64,000 nt of DNA, from the NCBI GenBank assembly GCA_964567595.1, contig CAZMNF010000004.1:1-64000 (forward strand). The letters run 5' to 3'. The notes under the pieces were generated by a model. That model worked only from the letters and a program-made list of their open reading frames with translations. It was not told where the DNA came from and ran no database searches. Below, in pieces: positions 7,663 through 15,236 of the stretch. The position numbers were made by a program, and so were the translations under genes. The stretch comes from CAZMNF01 sp964567595 (GTDB lineage Bacteria; Bipolaricaulota; Bipolaricaulia; RBG-16-55-9). Positions within the stretch are counted from its first letter, which is position 1; each line of letters starts with the position of its first letter.

Positions 7663-9708
7663 ATGCGCATCAAGACCGAATTCCCGCGGCCCGTCCGTGA
7701 GATCAAGAACGCCTGGATTCCCCTGAGCGACGGCACCCGGCTCGCCGCCTCCGTCTGGCTGCCCGAAGACGCCCGCGAACGCCCCGTCCCGGCCATTCTG
7801 GAGTACATCCCGTATCGCAAATCCGACGCTACCGCACCGCGCGACGCCCGCAACCATCCCTACTTTGCCGGCCACGGCTATGCGTCCGTCCGCGTCGACA
7901 TCCGCGGCAGCGGCAATTCCGAGGGGATCCTCTACGACGAGTATCTGCCCCAAGAACAGCTCGACGCCTTGGAGGTGCTCGGCTGGATCGCCGAGCAGCC
8001 CTGGTGCACGGGCGAAATTGGGATGATCGGCATCTCCTGGGGCGGGTTCAACGGGCTCCAGGTCGCCGCCCATCGGCCGCCGGAACTGAAGGCCGTGGTG
8101 ACCGTCTGTTCCACCGACGATCGCTACGCCGACGACGTCCACTACATGGGCGGGGCCGTGATCGCCTCGGAGATGCTGCCCTGGGCGTCGAACATGCTCG
8201 TACGCAACGCCCGACCGCCCGACCCCGGCCACGTCGGCGAGCGCTGGCGCGAAATCTGGCTCGATCGGATGGAACGGACGCCGCCCTACGTGAACACCTG
8301 GCTGGCCCACCAACGACGGGACGATTATTGGAAACAGGGCTCGGTCTGCGAGGATTTCTCAAGTATTCAGTGCCCGGTCTACGCCGTCGGCGGCTGGGCG
8401 GACGCCTACACCAACGCGATCTTCCGGCTGTTGGACGGGCTGTCCGTGCCCTGCAAGGGCTTGATCGGGCCGTGGGCCCACGCCTATCCGCACATCGCCG
8501 TGCCGGGGCCGACGATCGACTTCCTGACCGAGTGCCTACGCTGGTGGGACCACTGGCTCAAGGGCATTGACACCGGCATCATGGACGAGCCCCCGCTGCG
8601 GGCCTGGATCCAGGACGGCGTCCCGCCCCAGAGCTATTACGAGCGCCGGCCCGGTCGCTGGGCGCGGACGTCGGGGTGGCCCGTGCCCGATCAGCCCGTG
8701 CGGCGCTATCGCCTGAGCGCGGGGAGTGCCCTTCACCCCGAATCTGACGGCGCCGACGGCGATTCCGAGGGGTCGACGGAGCTGACCGTCTCCAGCCCGC
8801 AGACGACCGGCCTGGAGGCGGGCACCTGGTGCGCCTACGGGAAGCCGGCCGAGCTGCCGCCCGACCAACGCGCCGACGACGGGCGCTCGCTCTGCTTCAC
8901 GTCGGCTCCCTTGGACGAACCCATGGAGATCTTCGGGTTCCCCAAGGCCCGGTTCGTGCTGGCGGCCGACCGCCCGGTCGCGCTGGCGGCGGTCCGGCTC
9001 TGTGACGTGGCGCCCTCCGGGGCCTCGACGCTCGTCACGCGCGGGGTGCTCAACCTGACCCATCGGCGCAGCCATGAGCGACCGGAGCCCTTGGAGCCGG
9101 GCACGTTCTATGACGTGACGATCGCCCTGAACGCCATCGGCTACGCCGTGCCGGCGGGACACCGGCTGCGGTTGGCCGTCGCCTCGAGCTACTGGCCGCT
9201 GGCCTGGCCCGCCCCCGAGCCGGTGACCCTGACCGTCCGGCCTGAGGCGAGCGGGCTGACGCTGCCGATCTGGTCGCCCGACCGCGACGCCGCCGACGGC
9301 GAGCCCCCCTTCGCCCCGCCCGAGAGCGCGGAGCCGATCGACACGGAGACGCTCCGCCACGGCGAGCTCAATCGCTACGTCGAGCAGAACCGCGGCCGGG
9401 AGACCGCTCGCCTCGTCGTGTTGGACGACTTCGGCCGCAAACGGCTGACGGACCGAGATCTGGAGATCGAGACGGTCCAGCGCGACGTCTACACCATCGG
9501 GGAGAGCGACCCGCTCTCGGCGGACGTGACATGCGAGCGCTCACTCAGCCTCTTCCGCGGCGACTGGCAGGTCTGCGTCGAGACGCGCAGCGTGATGAGC
9601 GGCGACCGCGAGCAGTTTCACTTGACCAACGTGCTTGACGCCTACGAGGAAGACGTGCGCGTCTTCACCAAGACCTGGGACACGTCGATTCCGCGCGATC
9701 ACACCTGA
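7663..9708 (+). CDS. CocE/NonD family hydrolase (X-Pro dipeptidyl-peptidase-like)
   Basis: This is a 681-residue serine hydrolase. The alpha/beta-hydrolase domain (about 15-310) carries the nucleophile motif GISWGG with Ser125, an acid in GGWADAYTN, and His in GPWAHAYPH. A jelly-roll domain (about 370-560) follows, as in cocaine esterase and Xaa-Pro dipeptidyl-peptidases. A further C-terminal extension of about 120 residues is longer than in CocE. There is no signal peptide, so it is probably cytoplasmic. The ribosome site GGAGGAGA precedes the ATG. It acts on esters or N-terminal dipeptides; the real substrate is unknown. Confidence 0.83.
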   Translation: MRIKTEFPRPVREIKNAWIPLSDGTRLAASVWLPEDARERPVPAILEYIPYRKSDATAPRDARNHPYFAGHGYASVRVDIRGSGNSEGILYDEYLPQEQLDALEVLGWIAEQPWCTGEIGMIGISWGGFNGLQVAAHRPPELKAVVTVCSTDDRYADDVHYMGGAVIASEMLPWASNMLVRNARPPDPGHVGERWREIWLDRMERTPPYVNTWLAHQRRDDYWKQGSVCEDFSSIQCPVYAVGGWADAYTNAIFRLLDGLSVPCKGLIGPWAHAYPHIAVPGPTIDFLTECLRWWDHWLKGIDTGIMDEPPLRAWIQDGVPPQSYYERRPGRWARTSGWPVPDQPVRRYRLSAGSALHPESDGADGDSEGSTELTVSSPQTTGLEAGTWCAYGKPAELPPDQRADDGRSLCFTSAPLDEPMEIFGFPKARFVLAADRPVALAAVRLCDVAPSGASTLVTRGVLNLTHRRSHERPEPLEPGTFYDVTIALNAIGYAVPAGHRLRLAVASSYWPLAWPAPEPVTLTVRPEASGLTLPIWSPDRDAADGEPPFAPPESAEPIDTETLRHGELNRYVEQNRGRETARLVVLDDFGRKRLTDRDLEIETVQRDVYTIGESDPLSADVTCERSLSLFRGDWQVCVETRSVMSGDREQFHLTNVLDAYEEDVRVFTKTWDTSIPRDHT

Positions 9709-9773
9709 GTCCATCAAACCAATCCGCCGTGGCCGGGTCCCCGATGCCGTCCGTGACCGGCAGCCCCCAGGAG

Positions 9774-9802
9774 TTGCGCCCTTTCGGCGGGTCTGCTATA
9801 CT
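9774..9802 (+). promoter_or_regulatory. promoter of rpsF-ssb-rpsR
   Basis: TTGCGC (9774-9779) and TATACT (9797-9802) have 17-base spacing. The predicted start near 9808 gives a leader of about 100 bases before rpsF, long enough for autogenous control by S6/S18, although I did not identify the specific binding hairpin. Confidence 0.6.
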
Positions 9803-9909
9803 GCTCATTTGGCCGTTGCCACGGTTCAACGTCTCAGCCTCGCTAAGCAGCACTTACGGACAAAACAGAATGGTTCCGCAGCGGCCGATAATCCCAGTCT
9901 CACGTCGAG

Positions 9910-10257
9910 GTGGTCGGACTGTCACGTGCGTACGAAGTGCTCTACATCGTTCGTCCCGATGTGGATGAGGACGAATATTCGGAAGTGATCGGAAAGTTCG
10001 AGCAAGCCGTCAAGGACGAAGGCGGCGAGGTCGCCAACATCGAGGAATGGAACGTTCGTCCCTTCGCCTACGCCATCGAGCACTACGACCGAGGATATTA
10101 CGTGCTCATGACGTTTGAGGGCGAGACCGACATCGTGCCCACGCTGCACGAGCGATTCAAGCTGGACAATCGCGTTCTCCGCCAACAGATCGTCCGTGTG
10201 GATGAGAGCGAATCCACACCCGAGACGTCCGACCGGACCGCAGGCGCGGCGGCGTGA
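9910..10257 (+). CDS. rpsF: 30S ribosomal protein S6
   Basis: This is a 115-residue S6 of usual length with a ferredoxin-like fold. It begins YEVLYIVRPDVDE and contains EWNVRPFAYAIEHYDRGYYVLM, the conserved S6 core. The C-terminus is a Ser/Thr/Ala-rich tail. The start is a GTG at 9910, the only good in-frame start before the conserved region, and a clear ribosome site is not seen for it. It is first in the classic rpsF-ssb-rpsR operon. Confidence 0.93.
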   Translation: MVGLSRAYEVLYIVRPDVDEDEYSEVIGKFEQAVKDEGGEVANIEEWNVRPFAYAIEHYDRGYYVLMTFEGETDIVPTLHERFKLDNRVLRQQIVRVDESESTPETSDRTAGAAA

Positions 10258-10277
10258 GCCAAGGAGGCATCTGAGCG

Positions 10278-10709
10278 GTGCTGAACCACGTTGTCCTGAT
10301 CGGGAACCTGACGGAAGATCCCGAGTTGCGCTATACGCAGAACGGGACGGCGCGCGGGCGATTCCGCATCGCCGTCAACCGGCGTTACCGGGACCGCGAG
10401 GGCGTGCTCCAAGAGGAAGCGACGTTCGTGCCGATCGTCGTCTGGGGCGCGCAGGCGGAGAACTGCGCGAACTACCTCAACAAGGGCCGCCAAGTCGCCG
10501 TGGAGGGACGCCTGCGGATCGATTCGTTCACGCCCGAGGGCGAGGAGAAGCCCGTCAAGGTCGTGGAGGTCGTGGCCAACAACGTCCAGTTCCTCGGCGG
10601 TCCGGGCAGCGAAGGTCGGCCGGGGTCCGAATCGACGGGCGAAGCGAGCGACACGGATTCGACATCGGAGCAATCGACCGGCAACGGGGATGAGGAGGTG
10701 CCGTTTTGA
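10278..10709 (+). CDS. ssb: single-stranded DNA-binding protein
   Basis: This is a 143-residue SSB. An OB fold (about 1-108) opens with NHVVLIGNLTEDPELRYT and is followed by a Gly/Ser/Asp-rich linker. The acidic tip DEEVPF matches the protein-interaction tail that recruits repair and replication partners. It starts with GTG at 10278, with AAGGAGG about 10 bases upstream. Its stop overlaps the rpsR start. Confidence 0.95.
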   Translation: MLNHVVLIGNLTEDPELRYTQNGTARGRFRIAVNRRYRDREGVLQEEATFVPIVVWGAQAENCANYLNKGRQVAVEGRLRIDSFTPEGEEKPVKVVEVVANNVQFLGGPGSEGRPGSESTGEASDTDSTSEQSTGNGDEEVPF

Positions 10710-10924
10710 GACGTCGCAAGAAGCGATTTGTCTGTGAGATCTGCAAGCACGACATCACATTGACTTACAAGCGCCCCGACGAGCTGAAGCGCTACGTCAA
10801 CCGCCTGGGCAAGATCCTGCCTCGGCGCGTCACCAAGATGTGCTCCAAGCATCAGCGTTGGCTCCGTCAGGAAGTCAAGCGCGCGCGCAACATGGCGCTC
10901 CTTCCCTACGAGATTGACCAGTAA
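10706..10924 (+). CDS. rpsR: 30S ribosomal protein S18 (C+ zinc form)
   Basis: This is a 72-residue S18. The translation start is a TTG at 10706 overlapping the ssb stop as TTGA, with GAGGAGG upstream, so the genes are coupled. It keeps a CxxC pair (CEIC) near the N-terminus and MCSKHQR further on, the zinc-ribbon C+ form. It binds S6 on the small-subunit platform. The usual next gene, rplI, is absent. Confidence 0.93.
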   Translation: MRRRKKRFVCEICKHDITLTYKRPDELKRYVNRLGKILPRRVTKMCSKHQRWLRQEVKRARNMALLPYEIDQ

Positions 10925-10947
10925 AGCCTGCGATCGCGCCCGTCCCC

Positions 10948-10974
10948 GAGCTGGCCTCAAGAGGCTGCCAGCTC
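10948..10974 (+). terminator. possible terminator hairpin after rpsR
   Basis: An 8-base perfect stem GAGCTGGC (10948-10955) / GCCAGCTC (10967-10974) has an inner CTC/GAG pairing. It lies 24 bases after the rpsR stop. No T-run follows, so intrinsic termination is uncertain. Confidence 0.4.
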
Positions 10975-11244
10975 ACGGCGGGGCCATAGCCCTCGGGTGG
11001 TGTGAGGTTTCCTAGTTGGTTTCTCGCCCTGTCGTCGATGGGTCGTAGCCCTCAGCCCTCCCGAAAGCCTCCGAACGGCCCACCGGCACGGTCCAGCCCT
11101 CGAAGCCGGAACGGCGTGGGCAACTCTACCCGAGTTCCGCCCCAGCTGAGCGAGACGAGGGCGCCTCAGGATGTTCCCGCTTGGTCGCTAAATAGGGGAC
11201 CCCGGAGGGCATGACGTGAGGCCAGGGTGCGGGAGCGACCGACC
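10975..11244 (+). other. 270-base GC-rich gene-free leader before the cation exchanger
   Basis: I found no convincing gene here. The stretch holds two similar blocks, CATAGCCCTCGGG near 10986 and CGTAGCCCTCAGCCCTC near 11044. It also has an AACTC/GAGTT hairpin at 11122-11136 and a CTGAG/CTCAG pairing around 11146-11169. It does not match a riboswitch or small RNA that I know. It could be a structured 5' leader for the exchanger gene or simply spacer. Confidence 0.35.
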
Positions 11245-12570
11245 ATGAATCGCCGAACCGCCGCATCTCTCATCACTGTAACCGCCATCACGCTCCCGTG
11301 GATGGGGAGCTTCCTCGCCCAGATCGCCGCTGATTACGCCACCCTCCCCACGGTTGCGATTAGCGGCATTGCCGTTCTGGGGGCGTCGTTCCTGCTGACG
11401 TGGGGAGCCGAGACCGCCGAGAAGGACGTGCCCCGGGCGTTCGCCATTGCCGTGCTCGCGGTCTTGGCCGTGGCCCCGGAATACGCCGTGGACGCGCTGT
11501 ACGCCTGGAACGCCGGCCAGTATGCAGGCACACCGGCCGGCACCGAAGCCGGGAACCTCGCCGTCGCCAACATGACCGGGGCCAACCGGATCCTGATCGG
11601 CATCGGGTGGGCCGGCATCGCGCTGTTCACGATCCTCCGACGCGGGGCGTCCAGCGATCCGGCCGTCAAGCGGCGCTCGGGGATCTTCGCCGATGCCGTC
11701 GGGCTCGATCGTGGCCTCGGCGTCGAAGTCATCTTCCTCATGGCGGCGACGCTCTGGGCGTTCCTTGTGCCGCTCAATGGCGGAATCGACATCGCCGACA
11801 CGCTGGTGCTGGTCTCGCTCTATGCCCTCTACATCATCGTTGTCCTCCGCGACGAGCGCGAGCACGCGGAGGAGCACGTCGGCGTGCCCGCCCATCTCCA
11901 GACCTTGGCCAAGCCCGTTCGCGTCAGCATCGTCATCGCGCTCTTTCTCTATTCGGGCCTGGTGATCGTAACCGCCGTTGAGCCCTTCGCCCACGGCCTG
12001 GAGGAACTCGGGGTGCAGCTCGGCATTCCGCCGTTTTTCATGATCCAGTGGATCGCCCCGCTGGCCTCGGAGTCGCCTGAGCTGATCGTGGTGTTGGTCC
12101 TGGTCAACAAGGCCCGTTCCACCGCGGGGTTCAACGCGTTAATCTCGTCGAAGCTCAATCAGTGGACGCTGCTGATCGGGACGCTGGCCATCGTCTATTC
12201 CATCGCGCTCGGCGGTTACGGCGAACTCCCCTTCGATCAGAAGCAGGCAGGCGAGATCTGGATCACCGCCGCGCAATCCTTCTTCGCGCTCGCGCTCATC
12301 GTGGACTTGCGCTTCTCGCTGCGTGAGGCGATGGGGCTGTTCGTGCTGTTCATTTCGCAGGTGATTATAGAGTTCCTCGTCATTCGAGACATTGTAACCA
12401 TCCCCATTTCTACGTATGAGCTATTGTTGGCGTACAGCGTTGTCTACGTCGGGCTTGGTCTCGGGCTGTTTGCCCTCCGCCGGCGGGCCCTTCTGCAAAT
12501 GTTCACGCAATCGGGAGCCGTGATCGGCCGTGCGCTGTCCCGGCAACCTCAGCGCCGCGAAGCCGACTGA
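11245..12570 (+). CDS. sodium/calcium exchanger family (CaCA) membrane protein
   Basis: This is a 441-residue protein with about eleven hydrophobic segments arranged as two inverted halves. The first alpha repeat includes APEYAVDALYAW followed by NMTGANRILIG. The second includes PLASESPELIVVLVLVNKARSTAG. Both carry the acidic Glu/Asp pair that binds the cation in this superfamily. It should exchange Ca2+ or another cation for Na+ or H+. A central cytoplasmic loop contains REHAEEHVG. The start is ATG 11245, with GGGAG nine bases upstream; a GTG at 11227 is less well supported. Confidence 0.85.
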   Translation: MNRRTAASLITVTAITLPWMGSFLAQIAADYATLPTVAISGIAVLGASFLLTWGAETAEKDVPRAFAIAVLAVLAVAPEYAVDALYAWNAGQYAGTPAGTEAGNLAVANMTGANRILIGIGWAGIALFTILRRGASSDPAVKRRSGIFADAVGLDRGLGVEVIFLMAATLWAFLVPLNGGIDIADTLVLVSLYALYIIVVLRDEREHAEEHVGVPAHLQTLAKPVRVSIVIALFLYSGLVIVTAVEPFAHGLEELGVQLGIPPFFMIQWIAPLASESPELIVVLVLVNKARSTAGFNALISSKLNQWTLLIGTLAIVYSIALGGYGELPFDQKQAGEIWITAAQSFFALALIVDLRFSLREAMGLFVLFISQVIIEFLVIRDIVTIPISTYELLLAYSVVYVGLGLGLFALRRRALLQMFTQSGAVIGRALSRQPQRREAD

Positions 12571-12776
12571 CGCTCACGCTTAGGGGACCGATCGTCCAGC
12601 CGGGCACCTCTCGCCCATGAGCGCGGCCTGCCTAGCCTCAACTTGGCTGGACCCGTCCGCCACGAGGAATACTCTTCAAGTCGAGGGCAGAACTTGACCG
12701 TCTTATCTGTACGAATGTTCAATAAGCCGACGCGTCAGGTAAGAAGAAGTGCCCACGCGCCCGCAGGCGGCCAGCT

Positions 12777-12944
12777 CTAGCCCTTCGAGTCCTTCTTCTC
12801 TTCCTTTTCCAGATACTCCTGGATCGCTTGAACGGCCAAGTAGTTGACCGAGCGATCCCGCTTTTGGGCGAGGTCCTGCAGTCGCTCCAGGACCTGCTCG
12901 TTCTGATACTTCTGCGGCAGGTAGATGGTAATGGTAGATCGCAC
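12777..12944 (-). CDS. small ribbon-helix-helix (CopG/Arc-type) protein
   Basis: This is a 55-residue protein starting at GTG 12944, after a GGGGAGAG site. It begins with the beta strand RSTITIYLPQKY, then a helix-turn-helix pair with RDRSVNYLAVQAIQEYLEKEE, the RHH pattern used by small repressors and antitoxins. No toxin gene is adjacent, so it may act alone as a DNA-binding regulator. Its own leader carries a strong hairpin at the transcription start. Confidence 0.72.
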   Translation of the reverse strand: MRSTITIYLPQKYQNEQVLERLQDLAQKRDRSVNYLAVQAIQEYLEKEEKKDSKG

Positions 12945-12974
12945 GGTTCTCTCCCCTATCCTTTCGAAAATTCG

Positions 12975-13000
12975 AAGCGACGCACCCCTGAGCGTCGCTT
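12975..13000 (-). promoter_or_regulatory. 9-bp perfect hairpin at the transcription start of the RHH gene
   Basis: AAGCGACGC (12975-12983) pairs perfectly with GCGTCGCTT (12992-13000) around an 8-base loop. On the minus strand it falls just after the predicted start of the RHH transcript. It could be an operator, a 5'-stabilising stem, or a terminator for the gene upstream (13086-14039). A short T-run (ATTTTC) follows on the minus strand. Confidence 0.5.
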
Positions 13001-13008
13001 CTGAGGAC

Positions 13009-13037
13009 ATCGTAGCGAATGGGCCGGCCGATGTGAA
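13009..13037 (-). promoter_or_regulatory. promoter of the RHH gene
   Basis: On the minus strand, TTCACA (13037-13032) is followed after 17 bases by TACGAT (13014-13009). Confidence 0.5.
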
Positions 13038-13085
13038 GGCCGACGGCCAACGGAAAACTTGGACACGAATTCCGACCGATCCTGG

Positions 13086-14039
13086 CTAGGGGGAGGATCG
13101 TACGCTGAATCCGCCGGGCAGTCGGTCGGTGCGATAGATGCGGAACGGGGGCTCATCGGGGCTGAAGCGGCCGTCCAGAGCCACGAACGTGCCGCGCTGC
13201 GCGTACATCGTAAGGTCCGACTCCGGTTCGTCGATAATGTCCATGTCGTAGCGGGCCGTCTCCACGGATGCGTCGCCCGCCACACTGTCCAACGTCGCGG
13301 ATCCTTGATGGGCGATTTCCACCGGAACCGCCGGGATGGACTGCTCGAGCGACGGATCGGGCTCGCGGACGTCGAAGACGATGGCCGTCACGCGGCGGCG
13401 ATCTCGATCGGCGATGAGCTTCGGCAGGAACGCGTACGAGGCGAGCACCCCGATGAACGTCATGGGCCCCTCCGGCAGCGACACCGTATGAGCCCGCGAG
13501 CCCGTCTTGATGCGGGCCCGTCGCTCGCTCAACTCGGCCCGGATGTGACGGTTTCCCAGGCCGAGCGGCCCCGTCAGATCGAGTTGGTATCGCTCGGGGT
13601 GCCACGCTGAATCCATGCGAACGCGCTGCGTGTAGTGGAACTTCACGGTCGCAAACCAGAGCTTGAGCGAGAAGTGGCCGCGTGAGGCCAATTGGACCTG
13701 GCCTTGGCGAGGTTGCGAAAGCTCGTAGACCTCCTCGCCCATGCGCTCGCCGTCGATCTGCAGCGCCAGCCGACCGCGCTCCCGGGTGAGCCCGAGCCCA
13801 GCGTCTGGATCCTCGGTCCCTTCCGATGTCTCCGGCGACGACGAGGTGCTGCTCGGCGGGGCCTCGATCTGCGGAGATGCCCACAGATCGTCGAGCGGGG
13901 GATCCGTATCGACAGCCGCGATGCCCGGTGCATTCGGCAGCGACCAGAGCTGCGGCAGGGCCCACCAGGTGCCCATGCCGATGAGCGCCAGAACACCAAG
14001 GATTGCGAGCGGAACGCGAGCTCGCCTCAGCCACGTCAT
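13086..14039 (-). CDS. membrane-anchored protein of unknown function
   Basis: This is a 317-residue protein. One N-terminal membrane helix (about 9-30) is followed by a Pro/Ser/Glu-rich spacer (about 40-80) and an extracytoplasmic beta-rich domain of about 230 residues. That domain is laid out like lipocalin-like or periplasmic 'DUF3108-like' proteins (YELSQPRQGQVQLASRG, then FHYTQRVRMDSAWHPERYQ), but I cannot assign a family. The predicted -10 box lies only 6 bases from the ATG, so the mRNA is probably leaderless. It is divergent from mrfB. Confidence 0.7.
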   Translation of the reverse strand: MTWLRRARVPLAILGVLALIGMGTWWALPQLWSLPNAPGIAAVDTDPPLDDLWASPQIEAPPSSTSSSPETSEGTEDPDAGLGLTRERGRLALQIDGERMGEEVYELSQPRQGQVQLASRGHFSLKLWFATVKFHYTQRVRMDSAWHPERYQLDLTGPLGLGNRHIRAELSERRARIKTGSRAHTVSLPEGPMTFIGVLASYAFLPKLIADRDRRRVTAIVFDVREPDPSLEQSIPAVPVEIAHQGSATLDSVAGDASVETARYDMDIIDEPESDLTMYAQRGTFVALDGRFSPDEPPFRIYRTDRLPGGFSVRSSP

Positions 14040-14045
14040 GAGGGG

Positions 14046-14074
14046 AGCCTAGCAAAGGGACACCCTCGCGACAA
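14046..14074 (-). promoter_or_regulatory. promoter of the 13086-14039 gene (leaderless)
   Basis: On the minus strand, TTGTCG (14074-14069) is followed after 17 bases by TAGGCT (14051-14046). The ATG at 14039 lies at the expected transcription start. Confidence 0.5.
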
Positions 14075-14088
14075 CTGGCATGGTGCCG

Positions 14089-14118
14089 TTGTGAAGCTCG
14101 CGATCGCGCGGCTATACT
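14089..14118 (+). promoter_or_regulatory. promoter of mrfB-mrfA
   Basis: TTGTGA (14089-14094) and TATACT (14113-14118) have an 18-base spacer, followed by the GGAGGGA ribosome site and GTG start of mrfB. Confidence 0.55.
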
Positions 14119-14139
14119 TTTCCTTTGGAGGGAACCAAC

Positions 14140-15222
14140 GTGTCAACTCGCCTCGACCGCATCGCCCGACGGCTGCGCCACCGCGTTGCCGAGGCCGACG
14201 ATCCGACCGCGGAGGGGTCCGAATCCGACGTAGCGTTCGGGATGCCGGGTGTCGACGCCTCGTCGTTTCGGCGCACCATGGGGCTCAAAGGCGAGCTGCA
14301 ACGGACGTTCGACGGGCGGTCCCTCTCCGAACTCTACGCCGCAGCGGAGTTGGACCACGACTACGGCGCCTGCCTGGAGATACGCCACGAGGTTCCCATC
14401 CGTCCCTCTTGGCCCGACCCGGCCCAGTGTCGAGAGCAACTGGCCGGCACGATGCGCCTGCTCCACGGCATCGGGCCGCGTGTCGAGGCCGCGTTGCAAC
14501 AGTCCGGTTACGCGTCGGTCGCCGACCTCGTGGCGCACCCGCGTTGGGGACCCGAAGCCGAGCGCGTGCTCAGCCGCATTCAGTCCGGGCAGCTATCGGA
14601 CGTACACGCGTTAGTTCGACGGTGGTTTCCCGTGTCTCACGCCCTGAACCTCGGGCTGATCGGCTTCGCGAGCCCCGATGATCTTGTCTTTTTCGACATC
14701 GAAAGCCTTGGTCTGTTCGGACGCCCCATTGTGTTGATCGGCATGGCCCATTTCCATGAAGATTGGTTGGACGTTCGGCAGCTGCTCGTCCGCGACATCA
14801 CCGAGGAACTGCCGGCGTTGGCGATCGCGGCCGACCGGCTCGGCACGGAGCCCGTCCTGGTGACCTACAACGGACGCGCGTTCGACGCCAACATGCTGCG
14901 CGAGCGGCTCGACTACTACGGTTTCTTTACCGATCTGGAGCCGGTCCACTTCGACCTGCTTCCGCACGCACGTCGACACTTCCAGCGCGCTGTTCCGGAT
15001 GCCCGGTTGGAGACGGTTGAACGACGATTGGGGCGTTCGCGAGAGATGGACCTGCCCAGCGCGCTGGTTCCCGACTTCTACAACACGTACCTCGAAACCG
15101 ACAATATCGGCCCCTTGGTGCCCATCTTGGAACACAACAAGCACGACGTCGTGTCGTTGGCCAGGTTGCTGAAGCGGCTGCTGTCCGACCATGGGCTGGG
15201 CCCGAACGGAAAGGACAGCTGA
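14140..15222 (+). CDS. mrfB: YprB/MrfB-like RNase H-fold exonuclease
   Basis: This is a 360-residue protein. The N-terminal part contains a helix-hairpin-helix-like segment (MRLLHGIGPRVEAALQQSGY). The C-terminal half is an RNase H-like 3'-5' exonuclease fold: FFDIESLGL (DxE, exo I), VTYNGRAFD (exo II) and EHNKHDV (exo III). In Bacillus subtilis the homologue works with the helicase MrfA in a UvrABC-independent excision pathway for mitomycin C damage. Here the helicase gene follows 14 bases downstream. The start is GTG 14140, with GGAGGGA upstream. Confidence 0.85.
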   Translation: MSTRLDRIARRLRHRVAEADDPTAEGSESDVAFGMPGVDASSFRRTMGLKGELQRTFDGRSLSELYAAAELDHDYGACLEIRHEVPIRPSWPDPAQCREQLAGTMRLLHGIGPRVEAALQQSGYASVADLVAHPRWGPEAERVLSRIQSGQLSDVHALVRRWFPVSHALNLGLIGFASPDDLVFFDIESLGLFGRPIVLIGMAHFHEDWLDVRQLLVRDITEELPALAIAADRLGTEPVLVTYNGRAFDANMLRERLDYYGFFTDLEPVHFDLLPHARRHFQRAVPDARLETVERRLGRSREMDLPSALVPDFYNTYLETDNIGPLVPILEHNKHDVVSLARLLKRLLSDHGLGPNGKDS

Positions 15223-15236
15223 GGCAGTCAGACGCT

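Noticed and set aside
10925..10974. Expected rplI gene after rpsR
   Set aside because: No L9-like frame exists downstream; the region is non-coding.
11002..11214. 70-codon frame in the exchanger leader
   Set aside because: Ser/Pro/Arg-rich low-complexity translation and no ribosome site.
11188..11994. 268-codon - strand frame
   Set aside because: Antisense to the cation exchanger, highly charged and without any family motif.
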